The notes: generated from the sequence alone by a model not told the origin. Positions 8,111 through 16,721 are shown, counted from the stretch's first letter. The stretch is 64,000 bases of DNA from Niabella sp. (GCF_030150205.1 NZ_JASLGT010000008.1:434001-498000); one strand, 5' to 3'. Numbers and translations are program-made.

Positions 8111-8509
8111 CTATATCAGCGGCGTTTTACCAGTGTCCCTGTAATAATTGATCTTTGAAACAAACATAACAGCCATTTTTCCCGCCCGCCATTTGGCTTC
8201 ATCTGCCCTGGTGCCGGAGAAATGCGCATCGATGGTTTGCGCCCAAAGCTGTAACCAGGTATCGAAATGCTCCTGACCAACCGGCAGCCGGGCATGAGGA
8301 GGAAAGGGACTTCCAAAATAGGTGTGATTATCCAGCAGCACGGTTTCCCAAAACCGGTACATTTTCTCCAGGTGCCGTGGCCATTCATTACCGATCACCG
8401 TGTCAAACACCGGCCCGATCTGCTGGTTTTCCCGAACCCTGGTATAAAATTCATTTACCAGCAGCTGTATGTCATCAATTGTTGTAATATCTTTTTTCTG
8501 TTCCAACAT
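8111..8509 (-). CDS. Group III truncated hemoglobin
   Basis: The 132-residue protein (start MLEQKKDITT) fits the group III truncated globin family: an early helix with LVNEFYTRVRENQQIGPVF, the segment WPRHLEKMYRFWETVLL, then PHARLPVGQEHFDTWL, whose histidine in QEHF is the expected proximal haem ligand. It ends with an F/G/H region (AKWRAGKMAVMF). Such proteins bind oxygen or nitric oxide; the exact role is not settled. An in-frame extension of 47 residues upstream lacks family resemblance and was dropped. It lies 137 bases downstream of an Rrf2-type regulator on the same strand, which suggests joint control by nitrosative or redox stress. Confidence 0.9.
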   Translation of the reverse strand: MLEQKKDITTIDDIQLLVNEFYTRVRENQQIGPVFDTVIGNEWPRHLEKMYRFWETVLLDNHTYFGSPFPPHARLPVGQEHFDTWLQLWAQTIDAHFSGTRADEAKWRAGKMAVMFVSKINYYRDTGKTPLI

Positions 8510-8646
8510 TTTTTGTTCATTGAAGATGTCGAATTCAATAACCTTTAGTGGGATGCATTGTGATGTTCTCTTCCAGGCATCAAATAAATAAGGATAAACG
8601 ATAGATAGATGATGCCCTATTCTCTTAATCCTTTGTTTGTAAAAAA

Positions 8647-9081
8647 TCAATCCCGCCTCAGAAAGGTTTCATTACGATCGAGTTTGTCGATAAAGGCGCC
8701 CAGCTTGGCCTGCTCCAGCATGGTCTGTACTTCTTTCCGTACTTTTTTGAATTTGAAATGGATCGGACACGGATTTGTTTCTGAACATTGCTTCAGTCCC
8801 AGGCCGCAGCCCAGGAACAGTTCATCGCCATCCACGATTCTTACAATATCCGCCAGGGACCGGTTCAGAGCGGCCTTTTCCAGGTAAAATCCACCGGTAG
8901 GACCCTTCATCGAAGCCACCAGTCCCTTGCGGCTGAGTTCCTGCAGGATCTTGGCAATAAAATGTTCAGGCGAATCGATGCCGGTGGCAATTTGTTTAAT
9001 TCCTACACGGCTCCCGTTCCGGGTTTGCTGCGCAATGTAGATCATTGCCCGTATTGCATATTCGCAGGTTTTTGAAAACAT
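8647..9081 (-). CDS. Rrf2-family transcriptional regulator with a cysteine triad
   Basis: The 144-residue protein begins MFSKTCEYAIRAMIYIA, the standard Rrf2 start, with a winged helix (IKQIATGIDSPEHFIAKILQELSRKGLV) and the wing GPTGGFYL. The C-terminal part has three cysteines spaced C-x6-C-x5-C (CGLGLKQCSETNPC), the arrangement that holds an iron-sulfur cluster in NsrR, IscR and relatives. It precedes a globin gene, so it resembles NsrR in context. A near-perfect palindrome lies immediately upstream (9106-9131) and is probably its own operator. The promoter leaves almost no 5' leader. Confidence 0.9.
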   Translation of the reverse strand: MFSKTCEYAIRAMIYIAQQTRNGSRVGIKQIATGIDSPEHFIAKILQELSRKGLVASMKGPTGGFYLEKAALNRSLADIVRIVDGDELFLGCGLGLKQCSETNPCPIHFKFKKVRKEVQTMLEQAKLGAFIDKLDRNETFLRRD

Positions 9082-9088
9082 CTGACCG

Positions 9089-9131
9089 CAAAATTAGCAC
9101 ATTTAAATAAAAGATAAAAATATCCTTTATT
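9089..9131 (-). promoter_or_regulatory. rrf2 promoter with palindromic operator
   Basis: On the minus strand TAATTTTG (9096-9089) matches the -7 consensus TAnnTTTG. Upstream lie two half-sites, AATAAAAGATA (9106-9116) and TATCCTTTATT (9121-9131), separated by AAAA. The halves are inverted repeats matching at 10 of 11 positions. The palindrome covers the -33 region, so a protein bound there would block transcription. Confidence 0.65.
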
Positions 9132-9221
9132 ATTTTTTGTACCTTTAAAACCGGGCGTATGCCTGCCAGGCGAAGGATTCTGTGCCGGACAGCATTTACA
9201 TCCGATGCAAATAAAAAAACA

Positions 9222-9575
9222 ATGAACACAACAATTACCATTAAAAGGGTTTATGAAGCCCCCGCAAAAAATGACGGGCTGCGCGTGCTGGTAGACCGCC
9301 TCTGGCCCCGGGGTATCAAAAAAGAAAATGCCGCTATTGATGAATGGCCAAAGGAGCTGGCCCCCTCTGCTGATTTGCGGAAATGGTTTAATCATGATCC
9401 CAACAAATGGGAGGCATTTCAAAAAAAATATAAAGAAGAATTAAAGCAAAACCCTGCACTGGATATTTTTTTAAAGAGCCATACCGGCACCCGCAAGATC
9501 ACCCTGTTATTTGGTGCCCGCGACGAACAGCATAACCAGGCGGTGGTATTGCAGGAGGTGCTGGAGCAGCATTGA
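9222..9575 (+). CDS. DUF488 family protein
   Basis: The 117-residue protein starts MNTTITIKRVYEAP and carries the DUF488 hallmarks: GLRVLVDRLWPRGIKKE near the N-terminus, WPKELAPSADLRKWFNHDP in the middle, and ITLLFGARDEQHNQAVVL near the end. The biochemical function of the family is not established. The gene diverges from the Rrf2 regulator, so the palindrome at 9106-9131 lies in their shared upstream region and may affect both. An upstream in-frame start at 9159 was rejected because its extra residues are unlike the family. Confidence 0.88.
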   Translation: MNTTITIKRVYEAPAKNDGLRVLVDRLWPRGIKKENAAIDEWPKELAPSADLRKWFNHDPNKWEAFQKKYKEELKQNPALDIFLKSHTGTRKITLLFGARDEQHNQAVVLQEVLEQH

Positions 9576-9650
9576 GCGGCACCGGCCTGCACTATTTCAG
9601 GCCTAACCTTACGTGGAACATTGAACGCTAAACCAGGAACAACTTTACTT

Positions 9651-9684
9651 GAGAATTTGAAAATTTGAAGATGTGAGAATGTGG
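9651..9684 (+). repeat. Dispersed repeat, AATTTGAAAATTTGAAGATG family, copy 1
   Basis: A 34-base element starting GAGAATTTGAAAATTTGAAG. It recurs on the minus strand at 18836-18870, and in weaker form at 19663-19702 and 46013-46050. Confidence 0.75.
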
Positions 9685-9743
9685 AAATAAGATTGCGATT
9701 CATGTATCGAACATCAGGCAAATCTCCAATCCCGAACATAATC

Positions 9744-9780
9744 AACTGAAGGCTGATAACTGAAGACTGATAACTGAAAC
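9744..9780 (+). repeat. CTGA-type dispersed repeat tract
   Basis: A run of 7-9 base units of the form CTGAAGG, CTGATAA, CTGAAGA. The same unit family occurs in at least six other places in the window. Confidence 0.75.
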
Positions 9781-9788
9781 CCAGCCCC

Positions 9789-12770
9789 CTACTGAATCAC
9801 CAACAGCCAGCCTTTATTTTTGGTAACAGGTATCTTTTCGTCCACCTTAAAGCTCCGGGCTTCCTGGAATTTTTTAACCGCCGGCGCCGTTATTGCGGCT
9901 TTCGCAGGATCGATACCCAATTGTTTCCAATCGATATTCAAAGAAACCTCGGTATCTGCTGTATCCCAACTGGCAATGGACACCAGTGCTTTGCCATTCT
10001 TTTTGTATACTGTCGCCTTTACTTTTTCATTGTCTGTTTTTACCGGGTTGTTCTTCACCCAATACCCGATCATCCGGGAACCCTGTATCCCAAAATCATC
10101 CCAAAGCTTCCAGATGCCGGTAGGATCTGCATTTTCCGTCCAGGGAATACGACAGGTCATGCCATACACCATGCCCCTCCAGGCATTTCCCCCGTCCTGC
10201 AGCATCTCACCCATCAGTCCAAAAGGGATCCCGCTCACTTCCGTTAAAAAGAAATCGGGGCTGTTGTTTTCATAATCGAAATATTCGCCAAACCAAAGAC
10301 GGTTCAGGTACGGAAAATGTTCCATGTAAAGATTGGCGCTATTGATAAAGCCATCACTTTTATTATACTGGTTAGCGGAATGCAGATCAATAATACCGGG
10401 ATGTCCGTTAGCCGTTAGCACTCTTTTGATCCGCTTCATGGTAATGCGGTCAAAGGCCACATCATCCAGGTAAATGCCATCAATGCCTACATTCTTGGTG
10501 AGCCAGTTCATTCCTTCTACATAATAGTTGTGCCAGCGGCTCATACCGCTGTTGATGATGGCGGCATCCTTTACCTCCGGCACAAACCAGGCCGCAATAT
10601 AATCCGAGCCCACATGCTCCTGCAACCAACGGAATCCGCCTCCTTTACCAGGCGAATACACTTCATGTCCGAGACTCCGCAAAGGGAACAGTTCATATGC
10701 ATGGTTCGACAATTCCCTTACCGTATTATATATTTTTACTTTCAGTCCGTTCTGGTGCGCCTGGTCGATATAACTTTTCATTTTCTGCCATTCAATAAAC
10801 GGGTAATTGATCCAGGGATTGATGGCGTTTCCATGGTGAATATTTACAACGGTGGCGCCGATGTTCTTTATTTTGCTGATGCTATCATAGCGGTGATAGA
10901 ATCGTGTAGCCCACTGAAAATCGGTATTGAGCGGATGAAACGGTGTAATCAGCAGGTTGAAATTAAAGTAGAGCGTATCTCCTTTTTTCATACTGCGCGC
11001 ACCGGTATAATTATCCGCCAGGATCGATTTGCCTTTTTGGGCGATCGTGATCCCGCCTTTGTTTTCATTGCCCCAGGAACCCGGCAGCAACAAAGGTTTT
11101 TGCAAATAAAAATTGGTATTCAGCGGGCGTACATAATGTTCATCCCGCAGGGTATATTGCAGGCCGGCATTTACAGCACCAACCCAAACCCCATCCTGGT
11201 TTTTATGGGCCACATCCCATTTCCAGGAGAGGCTGTCCGGACGCACCCTTCCCTTCTCACCCAGGCCCATCAGGTACGTAGCTGCTTCCGGAGTAAAAGG
11301 AATGTGCAGGGTAATATTTTTAAAATCCACATCCTGCAGCGCGGTTACTTTTACTTTATAGGAAAGAAACCCATCAAACTCCAGGGAAGCGGCCACATCC
11401 ATTTGCAGTAGGGGATGTTTATTGGTGGTCTTCCAGGCAATGGTTCCGGGCGACTGTTCGGTATACTGCAGTGCCCCGTTTTCAAATTTCAGGTCTTTAC
11501 CATCGGCGCCGGTAAAATGAAAATGGATGGGTTCGGTAATGATATTATTGGGTTGGGGTTTTACGCCAGTCATTTCTTCCGTAAAAAAGGTTTGAAGTTG
11601 CGCGGGAAAACCGGAGGGATCTACTGTTACCCGACGCCCCAGCAGATCGATGGCATTATTTTTCAGTACCAGCGGCGTATAAGGGGCGATAACGGTATTC
11701 TCCTGTGCCATCGTGGAATTCAGCCATTTCAAGCGGGTCTGGTTCCAGGGGGCTGCGATATTGCCCTCTTTGGCCAATGTTGGCAACACTGTCAGCTGCA
11801 CCGGAACCTGGGAGGCTGCAGCTCCTGCGGCACGCACCACTACCTGTCCTTTATAAATCCCCGGTTTCGTATCCGACGGAATATCTACCAAACACCAAAG
11901 GGGTTGCAGACTATCCTTGCTTACCTTTACTATTTTTGTAAACGGTTTTCCCGTATAATCGATTCCCCCCGTATTGATACAACTCATTCCGGAAGCCGGA
12001 ATGCTATTGCCTTTTCCATCTTTCAGATCGGAGAAGCTCACCGTTACCTGCTCCAGGTTCTTTAGTGCGTATACGGCCAGCTGAAAGGAATAATTTTCAC
12101 CCCGCATTCCGCTGCCTTTAAAATCTTTTACCGCGCCCCGCTGCACCCAGCGGTAAGGCAACTCCGCAAACATTTTAACCGGGTATTGCCGGTCTTCGGG
12201 AAAAACCACGTAATCGGTCCGTTGGTATTTAGCCAGCAGCGCACGGGTTTCGGCGGCTGTTGCGGTAACCTCCATTGGGTAAAAGCTGTTAAAGGCATCG
12301 CCCGATTCAATGGTCACCACCGGTGCGTTTACGGGAAGCTGCGCCGGAAGGGCATTCAGCCAGGCATCTGTTACCGTATTTTCCGGCTTCAGATAATGCA
12401 CCGTCGGGTAATTGGGGGATCCGGAATTCTTAGAAACCAGGTAATAAAGATAGTACCGGCCTTTCCCCGAAACCGGCTCAAAAAGAACCGTGCCTTTTTC
12501 ATTGCTGATAGCCGCCACTTTTACATTGGTAATCTTTGCACCGGTTTGGGCATCCTGTATAATGATCCTTTTTTCTCCGGGATTGGGGTCTCTTCTTCTC
12601 CATTCTACAATTGTTTTGGCAACCTTTCCGGTTCCGTTAAACTGTACCACCGCCCGGTGATCTCCCAATGAATCGGTGTTCCAGCTGCTGCTTCCGGAGC
12701 TATACTTAACCGTTTGGGCATTCAGGATATGGGCAGCAAGAACTACCAGCAATAAAAGACAATATTTCAT
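9789..12770 (-). CDS. Large secreted glycoside-hydrolase-like protein (GH123/DUF6067-like)
   Basis: The 993-residue precursor has a clear signal peptide (MKYCLLLLVVLAAHILNAQ). The N-terminal half is beta-rich, with a stretch around residues 220-330 that resembles the N-terminal domain of GH123-type enzymes (RGENYSFQLAVYA ... TKPGIYKGQVVV). The C-terminal half reads like a TIM barrel, with NVGIDGIYLDDVAFDR near residue 775 offering acidic residues and a further PGIIDLHSANQYN strand. This fits putative glycosyl hydrolases annotated as DUF6067. Substrate and catalytic residues cannot be assigned. There are no SusC/SusD genes or other carbohydrate enzymes beside it, so it is an orphan rather than part of a polysaccharide utilisation locus. 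Confidence 0.75.
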   Translation of the reverse strand: MKYCLLLLVVLAAHILNAQTVKYSSGSSSWNTDSLGDHRAVVQFNGTGKVAKTIVEWRRRDPNPGEKRIIIQDAQTGAKITNVKVAAISNEKGTVLFEPVSGKGRYYLYYLVSKNSGSPNYPTVHYLKPENTVTDAWLNALPAQLPVNAPVVTIESGDAFNSFYPMEVTATAAETRALLAKYQRTDYVVFPEDRQYPVKMFAELPYRWVQRGAVKDFKGSGMRGENYSFQLAVYALKNLEQVTVSFSDLKDGKGNSIPASGMSCINTGGIDYTGKPFTKIVKVSKDSLQPLWCLVDIPSDTKPGIYKGQVVVRAAGAAASQVPVQLTVLPTLAKEGNIAAPWNQTRLKWLNSTMAQENTVIAPYTPLVLKNNAIDLLGRRVTVDPSGFPAQLQTFFTEEMTGVKPQPNNIITEPIHFHFTGADGKDLKFENGALQYTEQSPGTIAWKTTNKHPLLQMDVAASLEFDGFLSYKVKVTALQDVDFKNITLHIPFTPEAATYLMGLGEKGRVRPDSLSWKWDVAHKNQDGVWVGAVNAGLQYTLRDEHYVRPLNTNFYLQKPLLLPGSWGNENKGGITIAQKGKSILADNYTGARSMKKGDTLYFNFNLLITPFHPLNTDFQWATRFYHRYDSISKIKNIGATVVNIHHGNAINPWINYPFIEWQKMKSYIDQAHQNGLKVKIYNTVRELSNHAYELFPLRSLGHEVYSPGKGGGFRWLQEHVGSDYIAAWFVPEVKDAAIINSGMSRWHNYYVEGMNWLTKNVGIDGIYLDDVAFDRITMKRIKRVLTANGHPGIIDLHSANQYNKSDGFINSANLYMEHFPYLNRLWFGEYFDYENNSPDFFLTEVSGIPFGLMGEMLQDGGNAWRGMVYGMTCRIPWTENADPTGIWKLWDDFGIQGSRMIGYWVKNNPVKTDNEKVKATVYKKNGKALVSIASWDTADTEVSLNIDWKQLGIDPAKAAITAPAVKKFQEARSFKVDEKIPVTKNKGWLLVIQ

Positions 12771-12789
12771 GTGTGCGACTTTGATCAAA

Positions 12790-12797
12790 CAAATCTA
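12790..12797 (-). promoter_or_regulatory. -7 element of the GH-like gene
   Basis: TAGATTTG on the minus strand matches TAnnTTTG, 19 bases before the ATG. No good -33 element is seen. Confidence 0.5.
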
Positions 12798-12851
12798 AAA
12801 AAAATGCCGCACCACCTACAGTTCTTTTTTGCGCAACCGTTTGTATAGAAG

Positions 12852-12965
12852 CCACTGAGGCGCTGAAGGGTTGGCCATACGGGCCACAAGGCACACCGAA
12901 TTACAGAAAGCTCAATCGAAAAACTTCGCGTTCCTCAGCGCCTTTGCGCCTCCGCGGTTTTCCGG
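12852..12965. repeat. Intergenic repeats related to the GCCACTGAGGCACAG family
   Basis: GCCACTGAGGCGCTGAAGG and, in opposite sense, CCTCAGCGCCTTTGCGCCTC. Related words occur at 24361-24450, 31955-32045, 34060-34080 and in the metG terminator. Confidence 0.5.
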
Positions 12966-13016
12966 GCATCAGTGACCACAGCGGTTCAAAACGTATTCAG
13001 CGTTTCAGTGGCCTTT

Positions 13017-15368
13017 TCATCTATTTTTATTTACAAAATCCCGCAAATAGGAACAGCGTGTAAGGGTTTCTTTATAAAAACGGGTGCCGCCATACTCTTT
13101 TTGATATTGTGCAAAAAGGGGATTTTTTTTGAATGCCTGGTAGTACGCTTTTACCTTTTGCGCATACAGATCATAGTTATAATTAAAGTCTTCGTATTGC
13201 GGCTTCCGTAATTCTTTCTGCCGGCATTTGGCCATCATAAAAAGGCATTTTGCTTTTAGTTCCGCATTCGATGCCAACTGCCCCGCTTTTTCAAAATAGC
13301 TTTTTGCTTTAAAGCAACCGTAATAATCTTTCTCAAATGTGCCGGCATTTTGCGGAATCAGGTAACCATCGGAGCCACTTCTGAAATAAGTGGTCAATTC
13401 CCATGCATAGCCGTAATACGTACTATTGTAGCAGCCAAGCCCCAGCTGGTACAGTGCCTCCGGATCGTCCTGCTTCGCCAGCAGCGCCTTCATCTTTTGG
13501 GCATAGGCCAGCTTTGTAGTGGTTACCCGGTCTCCCGGCAACCGTTCCTCCCGGTCGTATAACAGCTCCTTAAACGGATCTTTTTCAATGATCGCATTCT
13601 TTTCTTTCCCGAGCCAGCTTATGGCCTTATCATAGTCATAGGCCCGCAGGTAAGCCGTGCCGATATAGTCGGCCACGTCACTACGATCCAGCGTATTTAT
13701 ATCCAGCAGGAACGACTCGAATGCCGAAAACCGTTTGCCCGTCAGGAACCCGTACAGGGACTCCGCCTGCGGTATATTGAATGAATCCCGCACATAATTG
13801 ATCGCCGTTGGATATACCTGGTTTATTTTATCCGCCGTGCCATACGCCAGTACCATCCGGTTTACATCGTTTTGCGCCGCATACCGTGCCGCCAGGATCT
13901 CCACCACCACGTTTTTGAAAAAGTTGCCCCACTGCCCCTGTTCCGGATCACTTTCAGAACGTTGTTTTTCTTCGTTTGCCTTTTTCCAAAGCCATTGCAA
14001 CGAAGGCAATATTTTTTGTTCAGCTGCTGCATCCATCCGGGAGCTTTCGTTGATGGCCACCAGCAGGTTGGTCAGCATCCACTGATCTTCCAGCCTCCGG
14101 GAATGCTTCATTTTCTTTGCCATTGCCAGCAGACGATTTGCATTTTTGTAGTCCTTCAACATACAGGAAATATAAGCTGCACCAATCGGGTACAAGGCCT
14201 GTTCTCCGTATTGTTTACTATCCGAAAATTCCTCCAGCGTTTTTACAAACGCATTCAATGTTGCTGTTGCCTCCGCCGGAAAGGTTCCCGCAGCAGCAAA
14301 AATCCCGGGCTGTTTTGCGGGAGGCAGAGACATTCCAAATCCATGCAGGAAGGCCATTTCAAGCTTATTGATTTCGCGTACTACCAACGTGGGCATGATA
14401 TCCATACCGGGATTAAGCCGGTGGATCTCTGACAACACGGCCACATCCGGCTCATCGTTGCCAAGGCTGTATAAAGCCAGCATGCCCGCTTTTTCTTTGT
14501 TGTTTTTACAAAGCGCCAGGTATGCTGTCCGGAACCGTTCATCTCTTGGAACCGCCCATCCAAAGCTATTGAAGTTTGCGATCTTCTTTACGTTAGTTGC
14601 GTTAAAGGCCTGTGAGAAGATATAGGCTGCCTCCGGTTTGCGGTCGAGCTGGTAAAGGGCTCCGGCCTTTAATCCCAGGCTCATCAACTGCAGTACGCCC
14701 GGCGTTGGATTGCCGCCCACCAGTTCATCATAATACCGCACCGCATCCGCATACTGATGATTGTAATGTGCCAGCCGTACCACCTGGTAACCGTATTTCA
14801 ATTGAAAGACCGGCGACTTTGCCGCTTTGTATAATTGCAAACCGTTCTTTAGCAGACCATTCATTTTTATACTGTCCCTTGGTGTGGCATCCCAGCTATT
14901 GTATTCTTTTGTAACGTAAGGTTCCACTTGTTTTGCATACATCAGGTATCCCAGCGCCTCCAGGTCTTTATGTTCCAGGAAGAAGCGGGTCATTCCATTG
15001 TTCTTTACGGAGTCCGGTATCGTCAGGGGCTTTCCATTTTCAAGATGATAATATAAGTTAACCAGGTCCTTCCGGTCGAATTGCATCACAAAGGCATTGG
15101 CATCCCTGGGCGTAGCCTGTTCCTTTGTAAACAGGCTCCATTCTTTTACCAAGGCGGCTGCGGTAGTAGGCCATTCTTCCTCATCGCGCAGAAATTGCAG
15201 ATCGGCAAAATAGAACGGTGCGTAAACCGGTGTTTCCGCAGCATACTTATTAAAAAAGGAGATGAACGAGCTATAGGCATCTTCTACATCTGCGCAGCTA
15301 AATATATTATTGGGAATGGCAAGGAATAAACAGCTAATGCAGGCTGTTATAGATGCTTTCCATTTCAT
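13017..15368 (-). CDS. Exported protein of unknown function, helical-repeat type
   Basis: The 783-residue protein has an N-terminal signal (MKWKASITACISCLFLAIPN; a cysteine at about residue 25 could be a lipid attachment site, but the lipobox IFSC is atypical). The rest is strongly alpha-helical with many aromatic and Ala/Leu pairs resembling degenerate TPR units, for example LKAGALYQLDRKPEAAYIFSQAF and AYLRAYDYDKAISWLGKE. I do not recognise a named family. It overlaps the end of the upstream gene 15334-16371 by 35 bases, so the two are almost certainly co-transcribed and translationally coupled. It is probably periplasmic or outer-membrane attached. Confidence 0.7.
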   Translation of the reverse strand: MKWKASITACISCLFLAIPNNIFSCADVEDAYSSFISFFNKYAAETPVYAPFYFADLQFLRDEEEWPTTAAALVKEWSLFTKEQATPRDANAFVMQFDRKDLVNLYYHLENGKPLTIPDSVKNNGMTRFFLEHKDLEALGYLMYAKQVEPYVTKEYNSWDATPRDSIKMNGLLKNGLQLYKAAKSPVFQLKYGYQVVRLAHYNHQYADAVRYYDELVGGNPTPGVLQLMSLGLKAGALYQLDRKPEAAYIFSQAFNATNVKKIANFNSFGWAVPRDERFRTAYLALCKNNKEKAGMLALYSLGNDEPDVAVLSEIHRLNPGMDIMPTLVVREINKLEMAFLHGFGMSLPPAKQPGIFAAAGTFPAEATATLNAFVKTLEEFSDSKQYGEQALYPIGAAYISCMLKDYKNANRLLAMAKKMKHSRRLEDQWMLTNLLVAINESSRMDAAAEQKILPSLQWLWKKANEEKQRSESDPEQGQWGNFFKNVVVEILAARYAAQNDVNRMVLAYGTADKINQVYPTAINYVRDSFNIPQAESLYGFLTGKRFSAFESFLLDINTLDRSDVADYIGTAYLRAYDYDKAISWLGKEKNAIIEKDPFKELLYDREERLPGDRVTTTKLAYAQKMKALLAKQDDPEALYQLGLGCYNSTYYGYAWELTTYFRSGSDGYLIPQNAGTFEKDYYGCFKAKSYFEKAGQLASNAELKAKCLFMMAKCRQKELRKPQYEDFNYNYDLYAQKVKAYYQAFKKNPLFAQYQKEYGGTRFYKETLTRCSYLRDFVNKNR

Positions 15369-16371
15369 AAAACGAATATTTATTTAAAGTTAGTGAATCG
15401 AGGTGATAGAGTGCTACCCGCAAGCGGTTGTTGGACAATCGCCTGGCCAGTAAAGCGCCCACGGTTGTTACAGTAGCAACCTCACTGTTTTCCGGTCTTA
15501 AAAACTGTCCGGTTTTTACCGGCCTGCCTCCCAGCAGGGTATCTTTCTGCACCAGGTAGCCTGTACCGGATCGCTTAAAAGCGGATGCATTTTCCAAGGC
15601 CGTTGGTGTATTGCGGATAAGCCCGGCAAACCTTCCCTGATGATCGAAAATAACCACCCAGGAAAAAAGCGGCAGACCTGCATCCAGCGGCAACGGATAG
15701 GTTGAAAGGTGTTGAATATAGCGCTGAAATTCCTGTGCGTCGATGATCGAATTTTTAACATGTGCCTGCTGCAGATCGCCCATATTATAGCACATCAGCA
15801 GTCCCCTGTCAACCGGAGGTATCCCCGATGACTGTTTATATTTGACCTGGTGCAGGCGGATCGTGGCCGACAGCATTCTTTTATTGTTTGCCGCTTTTAT
15901 AGTACGCAGCAATTGAAAATACCGGTCGCGGGTTGTTTCCGACCAGTCGCAATCGATCTGCAATTCCGGGTAATGGCCAAAGCCGTTTTGCTCCGCAAGT
16001 TTATCCGCAAGTGTGGTGATGTTTTTTGCCAGTTGCAGCACCTGTGCGCTATCCAGCCCGTAAAAACACTCATTGGTAATAAATACAACCGGTATGATCT
16101 TTTTCTGCAACAGCCAGGCAGAATCTTTAACCAGCAATTTAGCTGCCGGCTCGGGTACTTTGGACACGGAGTTCCAAACCACGTCAAACAGTTTAATATA
16201 AAGCGTGGTAGCGCCCAAACTGTCGGCACGTCGTTTTTCATAAGCGGTGGGCGCAAACACCGTTTTCCAGTGGTAAAAAGCCCGTTCCGTTTCCCGGGGT
16301 TTACGGTTGCTTTTACAGCCGGTATTACAAAGCGCCAGCATCAAAACAAAAATTACGGTTAATCGCTGCAT
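15334..16371 (-). CDS. Putative lipoprotein with TIM-barrel-like features, unknown function
   Basis: The 345-residue protein starts with a hydrophobic segment ending CNTGC-KSN, a plausible lipobox. The body alternates beta strands and helices in barrel fashion: TTLYIKLFDVVW, IIPVVFITNE, LQIDCDWSETTRDRYFQLL, MLSATIRLHQVKY, GLLMCYNMGDL. The order resembles DUF3142-type or GH18-like barrels, with a conserved-looking acidic DCDWSE motif, but I cannot confirm the family. It is the first gene of a two-gene unit with the helical-repeat protein at 13017-15368, which its 3' end overlaps by 35 bases. Confidence 0.65.
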   Translation of the reverse strand: MQRLTVIFVLMLALCNTGCKSNRKPRETERAFYHWKTVFAPTAYEKRRADSLGATTLYIKLFDVVWNSVSKVPEPAAKLLVKDSAWLLQKKIIPVVFITNECFYGLDSAQVLQLAKNITTLADKLAEQNGFGHYPELQIDCDWSETTRDRYFQLLRTIKAANNKRMLSATIRLHQVKYKQSSGIPPVDRGLLMCYNMGDLQQAHVKNSIIDAQEFQRYIQHLSTYPLPLDAGLPLFSWVVIFDHQGRFAGLIRNTPTALENASAFKRSGTGYLVQKDTLLGGRPVKTGQFLRPENSEVATVTTVGALLARRLSNNRLRVALYHLDSLTLNKYSFYEMESIYNSLH

Positions 16372-16400
16372 CCGATTTCAGTTGCCGCAAATGTAGCAAT

Positions 16401-16482
16401 TAGCCGTCAGCTATCAACCTTCAGTAGTCAGCGTTTAGCAGTGACGGTTGAAAGCGGAAGGCTAGAAGCTAAAAGCTGAACG
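16401..16482 (+). repeat. CTGA-type dispersed repeat tract, mixed orientations
   Basis: Words such as CCTTCAGTAGTCAGC and GCTAGAAGCTAAAAGCTGAA mark degenerate copies in both orientations, upstream of the lytS-type gene. Confidence 0.55.
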
Positions 16483-16491
16483 TATGTATCG

Positions 16492-16559
16492 ATAATTTAT
16501 CGGCTATTCGTTATTGCGCTTGCTTTTGGGGGGACATTTAGACCTGGGGGACCATGAAA
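16492..16559 (+). repeat. Left copy of a direct repeat flanking the lytS/lytR pair
   Basis: Contains GATAATTTATC, then CGCTTGCTTTTGGGGGGACA and GACCTGGGGGACCATGAAA. It aligns over about 68 bases with 18598-18666 on the same strand, roughly three quarters identical. Confidence 0.7.
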
Positions 16560-16570
16560 TTATTTTACCA

Positions 16571-16636
16571 CCGAATGCTAAAAACTGAAGGCTGAAGACT
16601 GATAACTGAAAACTGAAGACTGATAACTGAAGACTG
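16571..16636 (+). repeat. CTGA-type dispersed repeat tract
   Basis: About eight consecutive units such as CTGAAGG, CTGAAGA, CTGATAA, CTGAAAA. This is the clearest tract in the window. Confidence 0.8.
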
Positions 16637-16709
16637 CCCTCCTATCTTTCCATTTATAACCAATAATCGCCATTTGCTTATTTTCGACGAAAACCGTGGC
16701 TTTATTAGT

Positions 16710-16717
16710 TAGTTTTG
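16710..16717 (+). promoter_or_regulatory. -7 element directly before the lytS-type start codon
   Basis: TAGTTTTG matches TAnnTTTG and ends four bases before the ATG at 16722. If used, the mRNA would be leaderless or nearly so. Confidence 0.5.
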
Positions 16718-16721
16718 CGAT

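Noticed and set aside
8509..8650. N-terminal extension of the globin (47 residues)
   Set aside because: Extra residues are unrelated to group III truncated globins and overlap the end of the Rrf2 gene; the internal ATG gives a protein of the standard length.
10530..12065. Two long plus-strand reading frames (293 and 216 codons) opposite the GH-like gene
   Set aside because: They are antisense shadows of the GH-like coding sequence; the proteins have low-complexity, Ile/Arg-rich composition with no motifs, while the minus-strand frame has a signal peptide and domain signatures.
16571..16636. CTGA repeat tracts as a CRISPR array
   Set aside because: Units are only 7-9 bases, contiguous and without unique spacers, and no cas genes are near.
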